Shown here piece after piece: positions 5,870 to 11,839 of a stretch of 11,839 bases of DNA. The translations under genes were made by a program, and so were the position numbers. Where the stretch lies: assembly GCA_025455765.1 (NCBI GenBank), contig JALOLX010000094.1, positions 1-11,839 of the forward strand. The letters run 5' to 3'. This DNA is from Flavobacteriales bacterium. GTDB taxonomy: Bacteria > Bacteroidota > Bacteroidia > Flavobacteriales_F > PHOS-HE28. The stretch's first letter is position 1; each line of letters starts with the position of its first letter. The notes beneath the pieces were generated by a model. It did not search any database and was not told the origin of the DNA. It was given only the letters and a program-made list of their open reading frames with translations.

Positions 5870-6885
5870 CCGATGCCAACGGGTGTGAGACCAGCTCGGA
5901 CCAGGTACATCTGCGGCAGCCGGATAGTGACGACTGGAAGATGACCGGGAATGCCAATACCAGTCCGAGCACACAGTACATCGGCACCAGCGATGCCACG
6001 GACCTGGTGTTCAAGACCAATGGCGCTGAGGCCTTACGCCTATTGAGCAACGGCGACGTGCAAGTGGATGCGCTCACTGGCGCGGATGAACGGCTGGTAT
6101 ACGTGGATGTGTACGGCACGCTGAAAAAAGGACCACCATTGAATGAGCAGATGTCGGACATCCCTTGGTATCTGGGTGGCAATGTGAATGTCACAGCTTC
6201 CACCAACCGTATCGGACCCGTGAACGATCTGCCATTCAGGCTCATTACGAACGATATCGAGCGTATGCGGCTCACCAATACCGGTCTTGTAGGTATCGGC
6301 ACCACAGCTCCACAGGACCAATTGGAGGTCCATACCGAACTGCCGCGGAGTGGTCTAACCCTGAATAACATCCGCACGGATGACAATGCACACACCGAAG
6401 TACGCTTCTCGAAAAATGGCAACGTACTGTGGGCCATTGGTTGCGACTTTGACGCGAACGGCGGACAGGATTTTTTCCTGTGGGACAACCCCAGCACATC
6501 GAAACGATTGGTGGTAACGGCCCAGGGGAAGGTGGGCATCGGTACAGAGCCACCCACCAACAGCAACAGCATCTACAAGCTGTATGTGGGCGATGGCATT
6601 GCCACCCGCGATGTGAAGGTCACTGCGCAGAACTGGCCTGACTTCGTGTTCGAGCCGGACCATGCCCTGCTGAGCTTGCCTGACTTGCGCACCTACCTGA
6701 AGCAGGAAAAGCACTTGCCGGGCATTCCCTCTGCCACTGAAGTGGCCGTTGCCGACGGTGTGGAGTTGGGCGACATGCAACGGCGCTTGTTGCGTACAGT
6801 GGAGGAACAGGCCCTTTACATCCTGCAGCTGGAAGAACGCCTTGCGCGATTGGAGCAACTGCTGGTGGAACTTATGGCCCGCTGA
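5737..6885 (+). CDS. SprB-repeat/tail-fibre-like surface protein, C-terminal fragment (frameshifted)
   Basis: Protein-like sequence in this frame begins at about 5794; the bases from 5737 to there are out of frame. It finishes the second SprB-type repeat (YDWGDEVFTQDRSG...YKVRVTDANGCETS). It then switches to a fibre-like region common in Bacteroidota surface proteins: YIGTSDATDLVFKTNGAEAL, two turns of the motif VGIGT (TGLVGIGTTAP near 6280-6312 and GKVGIGTEPP near 6530-6555), and a closing module with NWPDFVFEPDHALLSL, KHLPGIPSATEV and LGDMQ. The last 40 or so residues are a Leu-rich heptad region (LYILQLEERLARLEQLLVEL), a likely trimerising coiled coil. No T9SS sorting domain is present, so anchoring is unexplained. 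The stop is 2 bases before the hydrolase start. Rejoined with the N-terminal fragment at T5794, the protein would have 496 residues from ATG 5396. Confidence 0.75.
   Translation: MLQRQHRCHRFLRRSALHLSYDWGDEVFTQDRSGLGALVYKVRVTDANGCETSSDQVHLRQPDSDDWKMTGNANTSPSTQYIGTSDATDLVFKTNGAEALRLLSNGDVQVDALTGADERLVYVDVYGTLKKGPPLNEQMSDIPWYLGGNVNVTASTNRIGPVNDLPFRLITNDIERMRLTNTGLVGIGTTAPQDQLEVHTELPRSGLTLNNIRTDDNAHTEVRFSKNGNVLWAIGCDFDANGGQDFFLWDNPSTSKRLVVTAQGKVGIGTEPPTNSNSIYKLYVGDGIATRDVKVTAQNWPDFVFEPDHALLSLPDLRTYLKQEKHLPGIPSATEVAVADGVELGDMQRRLLRTVEEQALYILQLEERLARLEQLLVELMAR
5792..5797 (+). other. Single-base frameshift point in the surface-protein gene
   Basis: Reading T5794 twice (TAT then TCC TAT GAT TGG) restores PPYTY-SYDWGDE, the normal course of an SprB-type repeat. 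This equals loss of one T from TATTCC. No slippery heptamer precedes it, so recoding is unlikely; mutation or a sequencing/assembly error are the options. Confidence 0.75.
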
Positions 6886-6887
6886 CC

Positions 6888-9197
6888 ATGCGCCACCTAC
6901 GCACTTTACTGATCGTGATGGGCCTTCATGTAGGAGGGCTTTGCGCCGGCCAATACCCTGGTCTGGTCACGTTGGAAGGCAAACAATTCAAAGTTGATGG
7001 CAGTGATCTGTATCCTGTAGTTCTGAATTTCTCAGTAAGTCACTTATGTGGCTGTGACCCTACGATCGGTCCACCAGCTAGCCCCAACGGCGTCTACTTC
7101 AGTATTGACCGGGACTATGGCCCCTCTACGGGATTTGACTGCGTCTCCGAGCAATCTTGTGATGCACAGCTGTTAGCCTCGCTCCAGCAAGTGGTCGACC
7201 TTGGATTCAATACGATACGCTTGGTAGGTGTGGCACCACATTATCGTCATCGCTACGACCTTGGGCCTCCTCAAGATCCGAACAACCGCAGCTTTTCGTA
7301 TACGCTAATGTCCCAGAACGGCCAACGCGGTTGGGTAGACCTTGACGGCGCTGCATTTGACGGCCCCCAGAGCAATGCCTACTTCGACCGTATTGAGCAT
7401 TTGCTCGACTTGGCCGGCAGCATAGGCCTCAAGGTCATCCTACTCTGCGTGGAAAAAGGTCCTGCTAATGAAGCATTGGGCATGTACAAAATGTGGCCGA
7501 CCTACGATGAGGAGGCGTCTAACCACTACAGGAACTACTTGGCTGCACTTTCGGCCAGGCTTAATGGTCATCCGGCACTTTTAGCCTATGACCTGTTCAA
7601 TGAACCTGTGTGGGCAGAGATCCATGTTGATGCGAACATGTCTAAATGGAAAAAAGTCGATATATGTCGGTTCGTAACGGAATGGAGCGAGGGTATACGC
7701 CAAAGCGACCCAGATCATTTGATAACGATCGGTGGAACAGGACACGAAGAATTGGAGAATTTCGATCTCAGTCTTCTAAAAATAGACTTTTACTCGTTAC
7801 ATATTTATCTTTTCGGAAGCTTCGATGGATCTTTCGATCTTGAGCGAACGAAGGAGCGCTACCGTGGGCACATGCATTGGATGAGCCAGCAATGTCCAAT
7901 GCCGTGGATCATTGGCGAAACGAGTTTCTCTGCCAACGACGATATGAACGATTGGCCACACACCGGCCCATCGGCGGCCCAACATCAATGGCCGTATATG
8001 CACGGGAACGAACAACAGCAAGCCGAATTTGCACAATGGTCGTTCGACCTTACGCGTCAATGCGGTGGCTCCGGTTGGTCGTGGTGGGCATTCCAGGAGG
8101 TGAATTGGTGGAACTTGTCCGACATAGGACAATGGAACTTAACTGCAGGAGATATGCGCGAACTATACTACGGAATGCATTATTTAGGTGATGGAACCGC
8201 AAATTGGTTGGAAAAGCCTGTTTGTGATGTGGTGCGGGCACTATCCCCCGCTCCCATGCCCACTTCCCCAGGCTCAGAACCATTGAACTATCGCAACCCA
8301 TACGACCTGGTACCGGCCGTTGTATCATCAGGCAGCTTGATCGATCAATACGGGCTTCCGATCGAACATGCCAAAGTGCGCACGGTTTGGGCAAATGAAA
8401 TCAATGGTCAATATACATGGACAGGACAGTATACCTTCACAGACCATTCTGGTCAGTTCGAATTGTATGTACAACCTGTTATGCAGAATACTATTAGCAC
8501 ATTCATCGGCGCCGAGGCTTCCTCTGTTGGAGGCGAAAACTTGGTCTGGGGCTATTGGGGAGAATTCGACCCTGTACCACAAGGTTCTACTGCCATAATG
8601 GAACGAGCGGCCTTCGAGTTCGACGGTGTGGTGGCCAACCTGAACATACCGTCCACCAGCGCTACCAGCTCCCTCCTGTACCAAGGATGGAGCGCACTGA
8701 GCGTGTATAATGTGAACGTACAGTCCACACCGGACCCTGGCGCCACTCACGTGGAAATGACCGCACGAGATGAGGTACACATCACAGGGGAGTTCCATGC
8801 TCAGCATGGTAGTTCCGCACACGTATACCTTTCGGAAACATCTGCGCCTTGCACCGACCCCAGTTTCACGGCGTTGGTACCCGTTACTAATTCGGCTGAA
8901 ACAGCCTCCGCGGCATCAACGAAGAAGATCGAGCTCAACTTCAAGACCATCGACCAGCCAGTGGTCCAGGTGTACCCCAATCCGACCGACGGCTTGGTGA
9001 CATTGACATGGTCCAGCAACGATAGGTTAGATTACAGTGTGGTGGACCCCGAAGGCCGAACGATCATGAACGGCAGCAGTACAGAGCCACCTGCTTTGCT
9101 CGATCTACGCGACCTTGCCGATGGCGCGTATCTCCTCTCTTGGAGATCCGCTATGCAGCAAGGATCACGGACCGTAGTGCTCAACCGATCACGCTAA
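6888..9197 (+). CDS. Secreted clan GH-A (GH5-like) glycoside hydrolase with T9SS sorting domain
   Basis: A 769-residue secreted enzyme. Residues 1-20 are a signal peptide (LRTLLIVMGLHVGGLCA|GQ). Residues about 25-450 form a (beta/alpha)8 barrel of the GH5 type: LGFNTIRLVG (105-114) with the conserved Arg111, AYDLFNEP (233-240) with Glu239 as acid/base, YSLHIY (302-307), and IIGETSF (341-347) with Glu344 as nucleophile, then aromatic-rich SGWSWWAFQEVNWW (395-408). A carboxypeptidase-regulatory-like Ig domain seems to follow (about 480-570), then EFHAQHGSSAHVYL (635-648). The T9SS type A sorting domain starts at VYPNPTDG (695-702). The substrate is probably a beta-glycan such as glucan or mannan, but this cannot be decided. 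The barrel is clearly poorer in GC than the core genes (21/60 at 7741-7800), suggesting acquisition. It starts 2 bases after the surface-protein stop and is likely co-transcribed with it. Confidence 0.85.
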   Translation: MRHLRTLLIVMGLHVGGLCAGQYPGLVTLEGKQFKVDGSDLYPVVLNFSVSHLCGCDPTIGPPASPNGVYFSIDRDYGPSTGFDCVSEQSCDAQLLASLQQVVDLGFNTIRLVGVAPHYRHRYDLGPPQDPNNRSFSYTLMSQNGQRGWVDLDGAAFDGPQSNAYFDRIEHLLDLAGSIGLKVILLCVEKGPANEALGMYKMWPTYDEEASNHYRNYLAALSARLNGHPALLAYDLFNEPVWAEIHVDANMSKWKKVDICRFVTEWSEGIRQSDPDHLITIGGTGHEELENFDLSLLKIDFYSLHIYLFGSFDGSFDLERTKERYRGHMHWMSQQCPMPWIIGETSFSANDDMNDWPHTGPSAAQHQWPYMHGNEQQQAEFAQWSFDLTRQCGGSGWSWWAFQEVNWWNLSDIGQWNLTAGDMRELYYGMHYLGDGTANWLEKPVCDVVRALSPAPMPTSPGSEPLNYRNPYDLVPAVVSSGSLIDQYGLPIEHAKVRTVWANEINGQYTWTGQYTFTDHSGQFELYVQPVMQNTISTFIGAEASSVGGENLVWGYWGEFDPVPQGSTAIMERAAFEFDGVVANLNIPSTSATSSLLYQGWSALSVYNVNVQSTPDPGATHVEMTARDEVHITGEFHAQHGSSAHVYLSETSAPCTDPSFTALVPVTNSAETASAASTKKIELNFKTIDQPVVQVYPNPTDGLVTLTWSSNDRLDYSVVDPEGRTIMNGSSTEPPALLDLRDLADGAYLLSWRSAMQQGSRTVVLNRSR

Positions 9198-9793
9198 ACC
9201 TGTAGCCATGAGATCCATCGCATCCAACATCAGCGCTCTCGTGCTCGCCTGCTTGATCGGCTCACCAAGCAACGGCCAGAACGTGCATTGGGCGAAAGTA
9301 GTGACCGGCGGTTGGTCAGAAGGCATTTTAGGTATCATGATCGACCAAACGGGCAGTGTCTATTCGTGCGGATGGGCGAGCAAGGATTTCGACTCGCCAC
9401 CCAACATAGACGGCCACTTGCTGGACATTAGCACGGTGCAGGATGCCCTGCTGGCGAAGTTCGATGCCGATGGCACCTATCAATGGAGTATTACACCAGG
9501 TGGGGAACGCTATCCAACAACGCTCAACGAACGTGAAACCGCCATCTTTGTCAAAGAACTTCCTGATGGAAGCGGTATCGTTTTAGCCGGTAATTTTGAT
9601 TCACAAGGAGCATTTTTCGGGACCGGATGTCCTCAACCGACCGGCAGCAGCACCTATATCGCACATTACGACCCCAACGCTGCTTGTATGGCCCTGAACA
9701 TAACGCCCGGCTGGCTCCAGCATATGGCCATGGATAGTATGGGCAATAGCTATGCCATAAGCAAGACCGATTGGGATTCCCAAGTATCCGTAA
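9045..9793 (+). repeat. Tandem duplication, copy 1 of the segment that recurs at 11091-11839
   Basis: This segment covers the last 50 codons of the hydrolase sorting domain, the 10-base gap and the start of the first propeller gene. It aligns to 11091-11839 at a constant offset of 2046 bases with no visible indel. Over the sorting-domain part (153 bases) I count 11 differences. The full repeat unit would be about 9045-11090. Confidence 0.9.
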
Positions 9794-10821
9794 TGAAAGT
9801 AGACCCCACCGGCACACTGCTCTGGGTTCGCACGCTGGGATCGGAGTTCCTACCCAATGCCATGCTGCTTCACGGTGACACCCTGGTCATGGCGCTTTCC
9901 ACCAACGCCAACTCCACCCTGCTTGGCAACGCCATTCCCGCACAAGCACCCTTGGGTGATGCTCTTATTGTAAGGTTGGACACCAGCGCGCAGGTCCTTT
10001 TTTCGTCAGCAACCTTCACCTCCGACAGTTCGGTAGCGGCGGAAGACCTGCACCTGCAGCACGATGGATCGCTACTCTTCGCGGGTCGCTTTCGCTTCCA
10101 ACTGCATCTGCCAGCGGATACCATCGAAGGGGACCTCGGCAGTGAAACGCAGTTCATAACTCGACTGGGTGCCGGGGACATACCAGAACAGATAACCTTG
10201 GTCAGTAAAGGCGAAGCCAACCCCAGTTGGATCAAGTTGGCACCTGTGCCGGACGGCTCCTTCTACCTGTCTACGACCATAAGCGACACGGTCACGATCG
10301 CGGGAATCACGATAGCACCGCAAACTGAGAATGACATACTGATAGCACGCATAGGATCGATGGGCTCACTTATGGGCAGTAACCAAGGAGGGCCTGTTTG
10401 GGGCGCATACACCAACGTGACCGTAGACCACAATGGTAGTGTGCTCATTACAGGAAGGTTCATTTACAATGTCAACTTTATGGGAGTCCAGCTAAGCGGG
10501 GATGTAATGGACTCATTCCTGATAAAAACGGATGCGATCACTGGTATCCAGTCCTTCAGCAACCCGGAGAGCAGCGGCCTGCACATCTACGCCAACCCTA
10601 CCAACGGCATCTGCACCATCGACCTGCCCACTTCATTAAGCCCCAGCGACGACCTGTTCCTAAGTGTGTACGACAACACCGGCCAGTTGGTGCAGCGGGC
10701 GCCCCTGCAATACACCGATGGCGGCATCCGCCTGGATGTGCGCGCACAGGCCAAAGGCATCTACCACGTGGAGCTGGGCGATGGCAGGCAGCGGTACACG
10801 GGCACGATCGTGTTCGAGTGA
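9208..10821 (+). CDS. Secreted beta-propeller-like (SBBP-type) repeat protein with T9SS sorting domain, copy 1
   Basis: A 537-residue secreted protein of unknown function. The signal peptide is residues 1 to about 23 (ISALVLACLIGSPSNG|QN). The body is a series of beta-rich repeats of the type found in SBBP and other propeller proteins: D..G.VY..GWASKDFD, DALLAKFDADGTYQWS, GIVLAGNFDSQGAFFG, DALIVRLDTSAQVLFS, SLLFAGRFRF and SVLITGRFIYNVNFMG. The strand pattern 'data unit, Asp-x-x-Gly, Trp, gain, G-x-F' recurs about every 50-60 residues, with no catalytic motif. A T9SS type A sorting domain starts at IYANPTNG (460-467) and runs to the end (GIYHVELGDG...). The body is moderate in GC (25/60 at 9541-9600) but the sorting domain is GC-rich like the core genome (40/60 at 10741-10800), a mosaic pattern. 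It starts 10 bases after the hydrolase, likely in the same operon. Confidence 0.82.
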   Translation: MRSIASNISALVLACLIGSPSNGQNVHWAKVVTGGWSEGILGIMIDQTGSVYSCGWASKDFDSPPNIDGHLLDISTVQDALLAKFDADGTYQWSITPGGERYPTTLNERETAIFVKELPDGSGIVLAGNFDSQGAFFGTGCPQPTGSSTYIAHYDPNAACMALNITPGWLQHMAMDSMGNSYAISKTDWDSQVSVMKVDPTGTLLWVRTLGSEFLPNAMLLHGDTLVMALSTNANSTLLGNAIPAQAPLGDALIVRLDTSAQVLFSSATFTSDSSVAAEDLHLQHDGSLLFAGRFRFQLHLPADTIEGDLGSETQFITRLGAGDIPEQITLVSKGEANPSWIKLAPVPDGSFYLSTTISDTVTIAGITIAPQTENDILIARIGSMGSLMGSNQGGPVWGAYTNVTVDHNGSVLITGRFIYNVNFMGVQLSGDVMDSFLIKTDAITGIQSFSNPESSGLHIYANPTNGICTIDLPTSLSPSDDLFLSVYDNTGQLVQRAPLQYTDGGIRLDVRAQAKGIYHVELGDGRQRYTGTIVFE

Positions 10822-10865
10822 ACGGCGAGAGGCCTCCATCTCCCGCCACCCCCGATCTTCGCGCC

Positions 10866-11243
10866 ATGGAGCGCACGGTGGACATCGCCTTATCGCTTGC
10901 GGAAGCGCATGACCCCGTGCTGGTGCGCTCAGCGGCGGCCGAGGCTGCGGGCCTATCCGCCGAGCGGGTGCAGCGCAGCAGCGTGCTCAAACGCTCCATC
11001 GATGCCCGTTCCAAGCGATCGTTGTACCGCCTACGGGTGCTGGTGAGCACTGAAGCAGAGAACCTCGGTCAGATCGATCATGTCGTGATGGACCCCGAAG
11101 GCCGAACGATCATGAACGGCAACAGTACAGAGCCACCTGCTCTGCTCGATCTGCGCAACCTTGCCGACGGCACGTATCTCCTCTCTTGGAAAACCGCTAT
11201 GCAGCAAGGATCACGGACCGTAGTGCTCAGCCGCTCTCGCTAA
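10866..11243 (+). pseudogene. Chimeric fragment: N-terminus of an FAD-dependent dehydrogenase fused to a truncated T9SS sorting domain
   Basis: From ATG 10866 the 125-residue frame has two unrelated parts. Residues 1 to about 65 (ERTVDIALSLAEAHDP, AAAEAAGLSAERVQ, LKRSIDARSKRSLYRLRVLV) resemble the small N-terminal domain of the COG2509-type FAD-dependent dehydrogenases, where a [KR]RSIDAR motif is typical. The remaining part, from DPEGRTIMNG (11091 on), repeats the last 50 residues of the hydrolase sorting domain with 6 substitutions. It lacks both the FAD-binding domain and the PNPT-type start of a sorting domain, and has no signal peptide, so it is probably non-functional. The junction lies near 11070-11090 and marks where the tandem duplication joined. 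An upstream GTG at 10818 overlapping the propeller stop would add 16 residues but does not fit the family start. Confidence 0.7.
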
Positions 11244-11839
11244 ACGTACACCCATGAAAAACATCGCTTCCAATATCATCGCTCTTGTGATCGGCTGCTT
11301 GATCGGCTTGCCAGGCAACGGCCAGAGCGTGCATTGGGCGAAAGTAGTGACCGGCGGTTGGTCAGAAAGCATATTAGGGATGACTATCGACCAAACGGGC
11401 AACGTGTATGCGTGTGGATGGGCAAGCAGGGATTTCGACTCGCCACCCAACATAGATGGCCATCTACTGGACATTAGCACGGTAAAAGATGCCTTCCTTG
11501 CAAAGTTCGATAGCGATGGCACTTATCAATGGAGCATTACACCTGGTGGGGAACGCTATCCAACAACGCTCAATGAACGTGAATCGGGCAATTATATCAA
11601 GGAAATGCCTGATGGAAGCGGTATCGTATTGGCCGGGAACTTTGATTCAGAGGGAGCATTTTTCGGGACCGGCTGTCCACAGCCGACCGGTAGAAACACC
11701 TTTGTCGCACATTACGACCCCGATGGTGCTTGTATGGCCCTGAACGTGATGGTCGGTGGGATCCAGCATATGACCATGGATAGCATGGGCAATAGCTATA
11801 CCGTGAGTAAGACCGATTGGGCTTCCCAAGTTTCCGTGA
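11091..11839 (+). repeat. Tandem duplication, copy 2 of the segment at 9045-9793
   Basis: This segment repeats the hydrolase sorting-domain end and the start of the propeller gene at a constant offset of 2046 bases up to the edge of the window. The two gene starts (9208 and 11254) differ by exactly 2046. Where the copy truly begins is blurred: weak similarity continues a few codons upstream (DYSVVDPEG against DHVVMDPEG). Confidence 0.9.
11254..11839 (+). CDS. Secreted beta-propeller-like repeat protein, copy 2 (3' end outside window)
   Basis: The frame is open from ATG 11254 to the window edge (195 complete codons). It begins with a signal peptide (residues 1 to about 23, IIALVIGCLIGLPGNG|QS). 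It aligns without gaps to the first 195 residues of the neighbouring propeller protein. I count 39 amino-acid differences (about 80% identity) and roughly 32 further codons with only silent changes, so the two genes have diverged while staying open, as expected for two functional paralogues. Shared segments include VHWAKVVTGGWSE, DFDSPPNIDGHLLDIST, YQWSITPGGERYPTTLNERE and GAFFGTGCPQPTG. Changes cluster around residues 108-116 and 145-178. A T9SS sorting domain is expected beyond the window but is not seen. Confidence 0.88.
   Translation, partial: MKNIASNIIALVIGCLIGLPGNGQSVHWAKVVTGGWSESILGMTIDQTGNVYACGWASRDFDSPPNIDGHLLDISTVKDAFLAKFDSDGTYQWSITPGGERYPTTLNERESGNYIKEMPDGSGIVLAGNFDSEGAFFGTGCPQPTGRNTFVAHYDPDGACMALNVMVGGIQHMTMDSMGNSYTVSKTDWASQVSV

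Noticed and set aside
10824..10847. Possible hairpin terminator after propeller copy 1
   Set aside because: The stem is only 4+3 pairs with a mismatch and no T run, too weak to call.
10818..10865. GTG start overlapping the propeller stop for the chimeric ORF
   Set aside because: The added 16 residues are proline-rich and unlike the dehydrogenase N-terminus, which begins naturally at ATG 10866.
9030..11110. Transposon or insertion sequence as cause of the duplication
   Set aside because: No transposase, terminal inverted repeat or target-site duplication is visible at either boundary.
1..11839. tRNA, rRNA, CRISPR array or defence system
   Set aside because: No cloverleaf, rRNA-like tract, regularly spaced repeats or recognisable defence or toxin-antitoxin protein was seen on either strand.

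Overview
The window looks like a chromosomal piece of a GC-rich Bacteroidota bacterium, probably a flavobacterial-type lineage. The sequence signs are a PorT homologue next to ubiE, two secreted proteins with type IX secretion system (T9SS) C-terminal sorting domains, SprB-type adhesin repeats, TAnnTTTG-like promoter elements and an absence of clear Shine-Dalgarno sites. Four 60-base lines counted by hand show the contrast in composition: 41/60 GC inside the aminotransferase (2221-2280), 21/60 inside the glycoside hydrolase (7741-7800), 25/60 inside the first propeller gene (9541-9600) and 40/60 in that gene's sorting domain (10741-10800).

Region 1 (1-5173) is ordinary core genome. It holds the 3' part of meaB, a convergent membrane-anchored DUF7935-type protein, and a tightly packed plus-strand run of PLP aminotransferase, heptose-7-phosphate-type PfkB kinase (rfaE1-like) and ubiE/menG. 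The kinase starts 4 bases after the aminotransferase and ubiE overlaps the kinase stop. porT follows 56 bases later. A short perfect hairpin at 5209-5223 may end this block.

Region 2 (about 5174-11839) is an accessory surface and secretion block, with gaps of 2 and 10 bases between its first three genes. It contains (a) a SprB-repeat/tail-fibre-like surface protein broken by a one-base frameshift near 5794, (b) a secreted clan GH-A (GH5-like) glycoside hydrolase with a T9SS tail, (c) a secreted beta-propeller-like protein with a T9SS tail, (d) a chimeric fragment joining the start of an FAD-dependent dehydrogenase to the last 50 residues of the hydrolase's sorting domain, and (e) a second copy of the propeller gene that runs off the window. 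Items (d) and (e) come from a direct tandem duplication with a constant period of 2046 bases: 9045-9793 aligns to 11091-11839 without a visible indel. The geometry predicts that an intact FAD-dehydrogenase gene starts about 1.07 kb past the end of the window.

Upstream of the surface-protein gene, a promoter-like pair lies under a perfect 9+9 inverted repeat and is followed by an ATG that runs straight into four copies of a 7-base repeat. With four copies this ATG is out of frame with the adhesin; with five (or two) it would be in frame and would supply the missing start of the signal peptide. This is a candidate phase-variation switch and is inference only. PorT belongs to the machinery that exports CTD-tailed proteins such as the hydrolase and propeller, although porT itself sits in its usual place next to ubiE. 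No stretch over 300 bases lacks a gene. No tRNA, rRNA, CRISPR array, insertion sequence or integrase was seen.
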